Assembly (NCBI RefSeq): GCF_964355755.1
Contig: NC_092670.1
Location: forward strand, 31,545,795-31,609,794
DNA length: 64,000 bases
Origin: Antedon mediterranea
Taxonomy: Eukaryota; Echinodermata; Crinoidea; Comatulida; Antedonidae
Direction: 5' to 3'
Position numbers and translations under genes: made by a program
Part shown: piece by piece, positions 52,101-62,290 of the stretch
How the letters are laid out: every line of letters starts with the position of its first letter
How positions within the stretch are numbered: the first letter of the stretch is position 1
Notes under the pieces: model-generated
What the model was told of the DNA's origin: nothing
The model's input: the letters and a program-made list of their open reading frames with translations, nothing else
Databases searched by the model: none

Positions 52101-54170
52101 TGTAGCACGCCACTGTCGATGGTTGTCAAAGGCATCTCTGTGTGGTCAGGTTGAAACCTTACCAACTGTACTAGTGGTTATAGCCCTGAGAAGTGCAAAT
52201 GTTCACCTCCACCTCACCTCTATACCTGTACCTACCTTTAACCTGTTCAGCAACCCAGTCTTTGCCTGCCGTTTCCAGAACCCAGGCCTCCTTCCTGTCT
52301 GCAATCATATAAATATCATGAAACACAGAACTTTCCTCTTCACAGCAGCTACCACCAGTACCGTGTCTCTTGTGTAAACTGGTTATGATATCAAGTGCTT
52401 CTTTTGCACTATTGGCACGTTCTAACCCAAGCCTAGATTGTTTTTAGAAAACAAATACACATTATTTTATATATCAACAAACAGATCCAATCTTTTGAGT
52501 AGAGAAGCAGAAGCATTTTAACAAAGAATAATTGTAGGCTACTAGGCTTGATCAATTAGATTGTCCCAACAATAAGCTTTTTCTGTATATAAATAAAATA
52601 TTCATCCTCTCAGAATCAGTGCTTAAATTGTGTGCAATTCATTTCTAAACTGGTGTTGTCATTTAAATCTACCAGTGTGGTTTTCACATAATTATGTCAC
52701 TATGTAGGTTTTGGCCGTGCTACTTCTGATTCCTAGATTGTAAACATCAACTACTAAGCAGTCATTAAATTTATATCAAACCTGACAAGGTCTGGTCCAG
52801 TCAGTTTGCCTTCTTTGTCAGCATCTCCTAGGGCCTTTGAGACTACAGGTGTGTTTCCTATGCAAACTCCCTTATCGTTTGCTCCCATATCAGCACCCCA
52901 CATCCAAGGTGTTTTACAGAGAAGTACAGCATTGCAGTGACCTACTTGTTCAACCTCAATATATGTACACTGAAAAATGTAATAAAAATTTAAGCATAAG
53001 TGCGGTGGGTCGTAGAGAGTCATGGTGCAGTCGGTGGTAGGGAGTCATGGTGCAGTAAGTGGTAGGGAGTCATGGTGCAGTAAGTGGTAGGGAGTCATGG
53101 TGCGGTGGGTGGTAGGGAGTCATGGTGCGGTGGGTGGTAGGGAGTCATGGTGCGGTGGGTGGTAGGGAGTCATGGTGCGGTGGGTGGTAGGGAGTCATGG
53201 TGCGGTGGGTGGTAGGGAGTCATGGTGCGGTGGGTGGTAGGGAGTCATGGTGCGGTGGGTGGTAGGGAGTCATGGTGCGGTGGGTGGTAGGGAGTCATGG
53301 TGCGGTGGGTGTGGTAGGGAGTCATGGTGCGGTGGGTGGTAGGGAATCATGGTGCGGTGGGTGGTAGGGAATCATGGTGCGGTGGGTGGTAGGGAGTCAT
53401 GGTGCGGTGGGTTGTAGGGAGTCATGGTGCGGTGGGTGGTAGGGAGTCATGGTGCGGTGGGTGGTAGGGAGTCATGGTGCGGTGGGTGGTAGGGAGTCAT
53501 GGTGCAGTGGGTGATAGGTAGTCATGCTGCGGTGGGTGGTAGGTAGTCATGGTGCGGTGGGTGGTAGGGAGTCATGGTGCGGTGGGTGGTAGGGAGTCAT
53601 GGTGCGGTGGGTGGTAGGGAGTCATGGTGCGGTGGGTGGTAGGGAGTCATGGTGCGGTGGGTGGTAGGGAGTCATGGTGCGGTGGGTGGTAGGGAGTCAT
53701 GGTGCGGTGGGTGGTAGGGAGTCACGGTGCGGTGGGTGGTAGGGAGTCACGGTGCGGTGGGTGGTAGGGAGTCACGGTGCGGTGGGTGGTAGGTAGTCAT
53801 GGTGCGGTGGGTGGTAGGGAGTCATGGTGCGGTGGGTGGTAGGGAGTCATGGTGCGGTGGGTGGTAGGGAGTCATGGTGCGGTCGGTGGTAGGGAGTCAT
53901 GGTGTGGTGGTACGGAGAAGGCACAAATTCTCATTCTCTCTGCCTCGTCCTCCAGATGAGACTTAAAGCCATTGGGCATGTGTATTTAATTGATTGCATT
54001 ATACTTGCCTTAACTTTTGACCCTGATGCATGATCAGTTGGTGGACAATATATTACTTCGTGTATAACTTCTTTTGCGTTACCAGCATTTTTGGCGAACA
54101 GGATAACGGCATCAACTGATGCAGGCGGTAAGGCCACAAATGCGTCACATGGATGAGGAGACAATGCCAT
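49104..54170 (-). CDS. SCRN3: Secernin (SCRN2/SCRN3-like), peptidase family C69-like
   Basis: Secernins have an N-terminal-nucleophile hydrolase-like fold (family C69) with an N-terminal Cys; vertebrate SCRN1 affects mast-cell exocytosis and SCRN3 carries an N-terminal glyoxylyl group. Minus-strand exons: 54170-54009, 52969-52782, 52432-52236, 51780-51616, 49540-49104. All phases join, giving 382 aa (human SCRN3 424). Cys8 in [13 protein letters not shown] is the expected nucleophile. Other family blocks are [42 protein letters not shown] and [10 protein letters not shown], with ATPDP...YKPFVF near the end. The GKNSDR-like motif is altered to AKNAG, and the exon 4 region is shorter than in vertebrates. 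Intron 1 uses a GC donor (AAG|GCAAGT) and contains a 25-bp minisatellite. SCRN3 is the closest match from memory; SCRN2 cannot be excluded. Confidence 0.92.
49788..50100 (+). repeat. tRNA-derived SINE, near-complete, secernin intron 4
   Basis: A-box TGGCCGAGCGGTTAAG, B-box-like GGGTTCGAGGCTCACT, a body shared with 24586, and a tail of (CAAT)n ending CAATCAATCAAT. It lies opposite to the gene's direction. A related tail TTTCAATCAATCAAT at 50580-50595 marks another fragment. Confidence 0.85.
50098..50152. repeat. Palindromic MITE, fragment, copy 7
   Basis: GGCCAAATATGGTAGTGATA, then TTTGACAGAGCTTTA: the middle and one end only. It abuts the SINE tail. Confidence 0.5.
53003..53908 (+). repeat. 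25-bp minisatellite, about 36 copies (secernin intron 1)
   Basis: The unit is 25 bp with GGGAGTCATGGTGCGGTG and GGTGGTA. The first copies carry CAGTAAGT, and a cluster near 53715-53790 carries GTCACGG. It is strongly G-rich on the plus strand and starts only about 35 bp from exon 2. Confidence 0.97.
54007..54008 (-). other. Non-canonical GC splice donor, secernin intron 1
   Basis: Minus-strand context AAG|GCAAGT keeps the reading GSKVK|CTYIEV, matching the family. Using the nearby GT (in AAAAGTTAAG) would delete two conserved residues. GC-AG introns normally have this strong consensus around the C. Confidence 0.8.
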
Positions 54171-54737
54171 TCCTACTGTACTGGATTTAAATATACTTTA
54201 AATGTTAAACAAATGAATCAATAAAATGAACAGCAGGCAACCGTCTTTGGGTGTCTGTCAAAATGTAAATGTAGCCAAATCCTAAAATCCATCTAGACCA
54301 GGTGAACTTAAAAGTTAAAACGTCTCTAAATAATCAACAACCCCCGTCCCCAGTCAGAAAGGGCGGGGACTTCTACTATCTAAGCGTAAAGTAGTAGGGG
54401 TCGGGTGGGTTATTCGTGGGTTTAACCTTCAAAACCATGGAGGTATAAAATTAAGATTAATTTTCTAACTCCGGCATGTTCAAAACGGCCACAAAATGGG
54501 CTTGGCCTACCTAAACTGTCTTGTCTGTAGTAGCCAAGTCTACTCTATCTAAGTATCTAGGCCTAGGACTTAGACCCGCCGCCTAATATTTATTTCATTG
54601 ATACGTATCAAACTACTCACCTTAAAAGTGGGATTCAAGTATGTATTTTGTAAATTTATAATAATTTAATTAGTGTTTACGATCGAAGCAGCAGTAGCAG
54701 CTCAGGCAGATGGTAAAACGCTTGAATGATTTCAGAC
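54171..54737 (-). promoter_or_regulatory. Secernin 5' flank (putative promoter region)
   Basis: Non-coding DNA upstream of the secernin start, with a short AGGCCTA-type patch (54505-54570, TCTAGGCCTAGGAC). No core promoter motif was recognised, so the role is inferred from position only. Confidence 0.35.
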
Positions 54738-54984
54738 CAATACCATATTGCAGGTATATAAACTATACCAAACTGGCGAGTAAATCATGTTTTACTTTTT
54801 AAACCTCGCAACGTCTGGTTGAAAAGGCTACTCGGACCAATAATTTCTATTAGCCTAGGGGTTATTGCGATTTGGACGTTTCTGATTGGTTGTAGCCATG
54901 GACTACATTGATTAACACTGTTCTGATTGGTTGTAGCTTTGAATACTTCTCGGAACTCATCCTTAATACAATAGCAATTTAGCA

Positions 54985-57945
54985 CAGTGTTTTACTATAT
55001 AACCAGATAAATAATAGGAAACATTTAATAATTTGATAAATGACATTTACATAGCAATTTAACTAAATGTCTTTTTAAAATGAAATTAAATAAATTTGAT
55101 TAGAGTAAAACACAATGATAAAGAATAGGAAACATTTAATAATATGATAAATTACATTTAATAATATGATAAATTACATTTACATAGCAATTTATCACTG
55201 TGTTTTACTATAACCAATTTGGTTAGAGTAAAGCACAATGATAAAGAATAGGAAACATTTAATAACATGATAAATGACATTCACATAGCAATTTATCACT
55301 GTGTTTTACTATAACCAATCAGATTAGAGTAAAGCACAATGATAATAGGAAACATTTAATAATTATGATAAATGACATTTACATAGTAATTTAGCACTGT
55401 GTTTTAGTATAACCAATTTGGTTAAAGTAAAACACAATGATAAAGAATAGGAAACATTTAATAATTTGATAAATGACATTTACATAGTAATTTATCACTG
55501 TGTTTTACTATAACCAATTTGGTTAAAGTAAAACACAATGATAAAGAATAGGAAACATTTAATAATTTGATAAATGACATTTACATAGCAATTTAGCACT
55601 GTGTTTTAGTATAACCAATTTGATTAGAGTAAAACACAATGATAAAGAATAGGAAACATTTAATAAAATGATAAATTACATTTACATAGCAATTTATCAC
55701 TGTGTTTTACTATAACTAATTTGGTTAGAGTAAAACACAATGATAAAGAATAGGAAACATTTAATAATATGATAAATTAAATTTACATAGCAATTTATCA
55801 CTGTGTTTTACTATAACCAATTTGGTTATAGTAAAACACAATGATATAGAATAGGAAACATTTAATAATTTGATAAATTACATTTACATAGCAATTTATC
55901 ACTGTGTTTTTATATAACCAATTTGGTTATGGTAAAGCACAATGATAAAGAATAGGAAACCTTTAATAATATGATAAATGACATTTACATAACAATTTAG
56001 CACTGTGTTTTACTATAGCCAATTTGGTTATAGTAAAACACAACGATATAGAATAGGAAACATTTAATAACATGATAAATGACATTCACATAGCAATTTA
56101 TCACTGTGTTTTACTATAACCAATCAGATTAGAGTAAAGCACAATGATAAAGAATAGGAAACATTTAATAATAATTATGATAAATGACATTTACATAGTA
56201 ATTTAGCACTGTGTTTTAGTATAACCAATTTGGTTAAAGTAAAACACAATGATAAAGAATAGGAAACATTTAATAATTTGATAAATGACATTTACATAGT
56301 AATTTATCACTGTGTTTTACTATAACCAATTTGGTTAAAGTAAAACACAATGATAAAGAATAGGAAACATTTAATAATTTGATAAATGACATTTACATAG
56401 CAATTTTGCACTGTGTTTTAGTATAACCAATTTGATTAGAGTAAAACACAATGATAAAGAATAGGAAACATTTAATAAAATGATAAATTACATTTACATA
56501 GCAATTTATCACTGTGTTTTACTATAACTAATTTGGTTCAGAGTAAAACACAATGATAAAGAATAGGAAACATTTAATAATATGATAAATTACATTTACA
56601 TAGCAATTTATCACTGTGTTTTACTATAACCAATTTGGTTATAGTAAAACACAATGATATAGAATAGGAAACATTTAATAATTTGATAAATTACATTTAC
56701 ATAGCAATTTATCACTGTGTTTTTATATAACCAATTTGGTTATGGTAAAGCACAATGATAAAGAATAGGAAACATTTAATAATATGATAAATGACATTTA
56801 CATAACAATTTAGCACTGTGTTTTACTACTATAGTCAATTTGGTTATAGTAAAACACAATGATATAGAATAGGAAACATTTAATAATTTGATAAATTACA
56901 TTTACATAGCAATTTATCACTGTGTTTTTATATAACCAATTTGGTTATGGTAAAGCACAATGATAAAGAATAGGAAACATTTAATAATATGATAAATGAC
57001 ATTTACATAACAATTTAGCACTGTGTTTTACTATAGCCAATTTGGTTAAAGTAAAACACAATGATAAAGAATAGGAAACATTTAATAATTTGATAAATGA
57101 CATTTACATAACAATTTAGCACTGTGTTTTACTATAGTCAATTTGGTTATAGTAAAACACAACGATATAGAATAGGAAACATTTAATAATATGATAAATT
57201 ACATTTACAAAGCAATTTAGCACTGTGTTTTACTATAACCAATTTGGTTAAAGTAAAACACAATGATAAAGAATAGGAAACATTTAATAATTTGATAAAT
57301 TACATTTACATAACAATTTATCACTGTGTTTTACTATAACCAATTTGGTTATGGTAAAACATAATGATAAAGAATAGGAAACATTTAATAATTTGATAAA
57401 TTACATTACATATCAATGTATCACTGTGTTTTACTATAACCAATTTGGTTAGAGTAAAACACAATGATAAAGAATAGGAATTTAATAATATGATATATGA
57501 CATTTAAATAGCAATTTATCACTGTGTTTTACTATAACCAATTTGGTTATAGTAAAACACAATGATAAAGAATAGGAAACATTTAATAATTTGATAAATT
57601 ACATTACATATCAATGTATCACTGTGTTTTACTATAACCAATTTGGTTAGAGTAAAACACAATGATAAAGAATAGGAATTTAATAATATGATATATGACA
57701 TTTAAATAGCAATTTATCACTGTGTTTTACTATAACCAATTTGGTTAGAGTTAAACACAATGATAAAGAATAGGAAACATTTAAAAATATGATAAATGAC
57801 ATTCACATAGCAATTTATCACTGTGTTTTACTATAACCAATTTGGTTATAGTAAAACACAATGATATAGAATAGGAAACATTTGATAAATTACATTTACA
57901 TAGCAATTTAGCACTGTGTTTTACTATACCAATTTAGTTACGGAT
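54985..57945 (+). repeat. ~103-bp satellite array, forward (about 28 monomers)
   Basis: Monomers contain AATAGGAAACATTTAATAA, TGATAAATGACATTTACATA and CACTGTGTTTTACTATAACC, then AATTTGGTTATAGTAAAAC. Spacing of the first word is 98-105 bp. A block near 55255-56060 recurs about 812 bp downstream, and a two-monomer unit (~198 bp) recurs at 57403 and 57601. Confidence 0.95.
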
Positions 57946-58339
57946 AAAGAATATGAATTTAAAGAATGGATACAATATGATATGATACAATATGATTTTC
58001 TCCCAATTAGTAAGACATTTTGGGATACTGCGTGCGTAGTGCACCTAACAAGATCATGTTTGCTATTTAAAACTCACATTTTAAAACCGTAAACGCATAC
58101 ATTTGCGGACATACTCGTAAAACACACTTCCAGAGATTTAATAATTTTAACAGTACTACAACATCCATAATATAAAGTAGTATAGATTTGTACAAAAAGA
58201 GCAGAACAATTAAATTAACTGTCATTACATCTACTGAACTGTCTCATTAAATCTACTGAAAAAAATTCATCGCGATGAATTTATTTATAATACACCAATC
58301 AGATCACACGAAATTAGTATGGAATGCCAGTTTAGGCGA

Positions 58340-58600
58340 TGATAAAATCGCGTCGATGATGCAATGAAAATTGCGTCGATGTGATGAAAATTGCGTCGAT
58401 GAATATAATATTTATATAATGAAAATTAACGTCGATGTGATGAACATTGCGTCGATGAAAATTGCGTCGATGTAATGAAAATTGCGTTAATGTGATGAAA
58501 ATTGCGTCGATGAAAATTGCGTCGATGAAAACTGCATCGATGAAAACTGCATCGATGAAAAAAAAAACAATTTTCATCGATGCAGTTTTCATCGATGAAA
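58340..58600 (-). repeat. GCGTCGATGAAAATT short tandem array, left
   Basis: About 15-bp units GCGTCGATGAAAATT with variants (GCATCGATGAAAACT). The inverted partner is at 59030-59280. Both strands read open because the unit length is a multiple of three. Confidence 0.9.
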
Positions 58601-59029
58601 ATTGCGATCTCCCTGCCGGTATGATTTGAATATGATGTCATGAATGCTGGACATCTGAATTTTATGTACTGTACTGGTGGATTAACGGAAGCAATTAGCT
58701 AGAAGATATAATGTGTCCGAAAGGACAATAATGGATCCATTGCTAAAATGTGTTGACAATAAATCACTAAAATGTTAATCAGTGCATATTTTTCAACATT
58801 GTTTTAGTGCGCGCTCACTGTGCGCTTGTCTATAACGCGCGCTGGCGCAAGCTGTAAACATGTTTATCATATCAAAAATATTCAGAAACCGTCAATTTTT
58901 AGCAACATAATAACATTATTAACATCATTATTAACATCATCATTTACTTTACTAGTAGTAATTTTCATCATTGATTGAATTAAAACCATTTGGAATTTTC
59001 ATAATCAATTCAATTCATCACATCAATTT

Positions 59030-59280
59030 TCATCGATGCAGTTTTCATCGACGCAATTTCATCGACGCAATTTTTATCGATGCAGTTTTCATCGACGCAA
59101 TTTTCATCGACGCAATTTTCATCATCGACACAATTTTCATCGACGCAATTTACATTGCATCGACGCAATTTATATTGCATCGACGCAATCTACATTGCAT
59201 CGACGCAATGTAGATTGCGTCGATGCAATTTTCATCGACGCAATTTCATCATCGACGCAATTTTCATCATCGACGCTAAA
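59030..59280 (+). repeat. AATTTTCATCGACGC short tandem array, right (inverted partner)
   Basis: Units AATTTTCATCGACGC, and in the middle a longer variant with TTTACATTGCATCGACGCAA. It mirrors the array at 58340-58600. Confidence 0.9.
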
Positions 59281-59499
59281 AACAGTGTGCGCAATGCACG
59301 TTTTCTTCCCATGACGAGACGAATCGATATTCGACGCTTCGTGTGACGAATGATCGCCAAATTATAATTAATATAATTAATTAATGAAATACGATACGCA
59401 GTTGATGTTTGCATCAATTGTTCTTCAGAATAAATACTTTCAAAATACAAAACAAAAATGTGTGGTGAGTGACGATATGTTCAATCATGGACCTATAAA

Positions 59500-60600
59500 T
59501 TACTAACGTAAAAATACGTATCGTCTTAAAAAAAAGTTTGATATTTGGTAGATATGTTCAATATAGGTTCTTACATCTATAATGCAAAAGAAATATCCTA
59601 ATAGTTTTATTTTGATTTCTGGGAATCATCAATGAAGTAAACATGTGTTGGAAATGTATGGTCTTTCATATACAAATTATTAAAATCACGAATTTGTCTT
59701 GAAACTTATATTTTTTGTTTGTTCTATAGACGTAAGTCCCTATTGAACATATCTACCAAATTTCAAAAGTTTCTGAATACGATACGTACTTTTTCGCGAT
59801 GAATTTATTATATCGCTTCAAACTAGGGTTAGGGTTATATAACCTAAAACAGTATCTATTCTTTATCACTGTGTTTAACTGTGTAACCAAATTGGTTCTG
59901 TAAAACAAGATGATAAACTATGTAACTTGTATTTATTATATTACATTATATGTATCCTTTAATGTAATATGGAAAATAAAATGTACATAGTTTATCATTG
60001 TGTTGTACTTTAACCAATTTGGTTAAAAGTTAAACACAGTGTTAAAGAATGGAACTGTTAGGTTATTTAACCCTAACCCTAGTTTGAAGCGATCACATAC
60101 TTAATTCATCGCTAAAAATACGTATGGTCTTGAAAAACGTTTGAAATTTGGTAGATATGTTCAATCAATATAGGTTCTTACATCTATAATGTAAAAGAAA
60201 TATCATATTTGTTTTATTTTGATTTCTGGGAATCATCAATGAAGTAAAAATGTGTTGGAAAATGTATGGTAATTCATAAGTGTACATTTTTAGAAATGCA
60301 AATTATTAAAATCACGAATTTTTCGTGAAACTTATATTTTTTGTTTGTTTTATAGACGTAAGAACCTATTAAACATATTTAACAAATTTCAAACGTTTCT
60401 GAATACGATACATATTTTTTCGCGATGAATTTATTATGTCGCTTCAAACTAGGGTTAGGGTTATATAACCTAAAACAGTATCTATTCTTTATCACTGTGT
60501 TTAACTGTGTAACCAAATTGGTTCTGTAAAACAAGATGATAAACTATGTAACTTGTATTTATTATATTACATTATATGTATCCTATTCTTTATCATAACG
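59500..60600 (+). repeat. Duplicated ~600-bp spacer unit with internal palindromes
   Basis: 59510-59990 recurs at 60112-60600 (words GGTAGATATGTTCAAT, GGGAATCATCAATGAAGTAA, AACTAGGGTTAGGGTTATAT). Inside, TTTGGTAGATATGTTC pairs with GAACATATCTACCAAA, and AACTAGGGTTAGGG at 59820 pairs with CCCTAACCCTAGTT near 60070. Confidence 0.85.
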
Positions 60601-61890
60601 TTTAGATAATAAGATATACTTAATATAATATTTTGCTATGCAAATAACATCATATAATAAATGTTTCATTATCATTGTGTTTTACTGTAACCAAATTGGT
60701 TATAGTAAAACACAATACTAAATTTGTATGTAAATGTATCATATTATTATATGTTTCCTATTCTTTATCATTGTATTTTACTGTATCCAACACAGTGCTA
60801 AATATCATTTATCATAGTTAAATGTTTCCTATTCTTTATCATTGTGTTTTACTCTAACCAAATTGGTTATAGTAAAACACAGTGATAAATTACTATGTAA
60901 ATGTCATTTATCATATTATTAAATGTTTCCTATTCTTTATCATTGTGCTTTACTCTAACCAAATTGGTTATAGTAAAACACAGTGATACATTGATATGTA
61001 ATGTAATTTATCATATTATTAAATGTTTCCTATTCTATATCATTGTGTTTTACTATAACCAAATTGGTTATAGTAAAACACAGTGCTAAATTGCTATGTA
61101 AATGTCATTTATCATATTATTAAATGTTTCCTATTCTTTATCATTGTGCTTTACCATAACCAAATTGGTTATAGTAAAACACAGTGATAAATTGTTATGT
61201 AAATGTCATTTATCAAATTATTAAATGTTTCCTATTCTTTATCATTGTGTTTTACTTTAACCAAATTGGTTATAGTAAAACACAGTGCTAAATTGTTATG
61301 TAAATGTCATTTATCATATTATTAAATGTTTCCTATTCTTTATCATTGTGCTTTACCATAACCAAATTGGTTATATAAAAACACAGTGCAAAATTGCTAT
61401 GTGAATGTCATTTATCAAATTATTAAATGTTTCCTATTCTTTATCATTGTGTTTTACTTTAACCAAATTGGTTATAGTAAAACACAGTGCTAAATTGCTA
61501 TGTAAATGTAATTTATCAAATTATTAAACGTTTCCTATTCTATATCATTGTGCTTTACCATAACCACATTGGTTATAGTAAAACACAGTGATACATTGAT
61601 ATGTAATGTAATTTATCAAATTATTAAACGTTTCCTATTCTATATCATTGTGCTTTACCATAACCAAATTGGTTATAGTAAAACACAGTGATACATTGAT
61701 ATGTAATGTAATTTATCATATTATTAAATGTTTCCTATTCTATTTCATTGTGTTTTACTATAACCAAATTGGTTATAGTAAAACACAGTGCTAAATTGCT
61801 ATGTAAATGTCATTTATCATATTATTAAATGTTTCCTATTCTTTATCATTGTGTTTTACTCTAACCAAATTGGTTATTGTAAACACAGTA
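60600..61890 (-). repeat. ~103-bp satellite array, reverse (about 12-13 monomers)
   Basis: The same satellite as 54985-57945 in the opposite orientation: TTATTAAATGTTTCCTATTC, TATCATTGTGTTTTACTATA, then ACCAAATTGGTTATAGTAAA with ~100-bp spacing. The centre reads ACCAAATTGGT rather than ACCAATTTGGT, as expected for the other strand. Confidence 0.95.
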
Positions 61891-62290
61891 TATTTTAACT
61901 CAGCAACATGTACATCGCCGCAAAATTGTTTATACGTTTATTTTGATTGGCTAACTAAAGTACAGTCTAATGAATATTGATATCAGAAGATTCCCTAGCT
62001 TAGTGAAAAGTTTTATTACCAAAAATATGCTGATTACGTCACTACCGGAAGTTGTAGTCTAGCATGATGCAGACGCAATTGATTATGTACGTTTGTTAAA
62101 CATCCAAAAAGCTGTAAATTACCACAAAACGACGATAGGAAAGAATTCAAAGAAATGCCCTACGTGTTTAAGATCATTGTTTTAATATAGTCTGTATGTA
62201 TAACTAACAATTGACCTTGTGGAAGAGCGTATGAATTTAATTTAAAGTAAAACATGATTTACTCGCCAATTTGGTATTGGATATATAGCT

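Larger units (their letters stand above)
54738..62290. repeat. Giant inverted satellite block (~7.5 kb)
   Basis: Outer arms 54738-54800 and 62237-62290 are inverted copies (shared word GGCGAGTAAATCATG). Inside lie a forward ~103-bp satellite array (54985-57945), mirrored GCGTCGATGAAAATT arrays (58340-58600 and 59030-59280), a duplicated palindromic spacer, and a reverse satellite array (60600-61890). There is no coding capacity; ORFs here are translations of the repeats. Nature unknown: foldback transposon with expanded interior, or satellite inversion. Confidence 0.8.

Noticed and set aside
58332-59346. Several 70-90-aa ORFs repeating FIDAI or HRRNF
   Set aside because: Translations of the 15-bp tandem repeat, open on both strands because the period is a multiple of three; no start context or splice sites.
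59815-60080. Interstitial telomere
   Set aside because: Only two TTAGGG units per site, fixed inside a longer repeated spacer; not a telomere tract.
57321-61089. 60-aa ORFs with MSYIILLNSYSLSLCFTL-type starts in both satellite arrays
   Set aside because: They are monomer translations that recur with the repeats, not genes.
54738-62290. Polinton/Maverick or other large coding transposon
   Set aside because: Long inverted ends suggested it, but no polymerase, integrase or capsid-like coding sequence is present between them.
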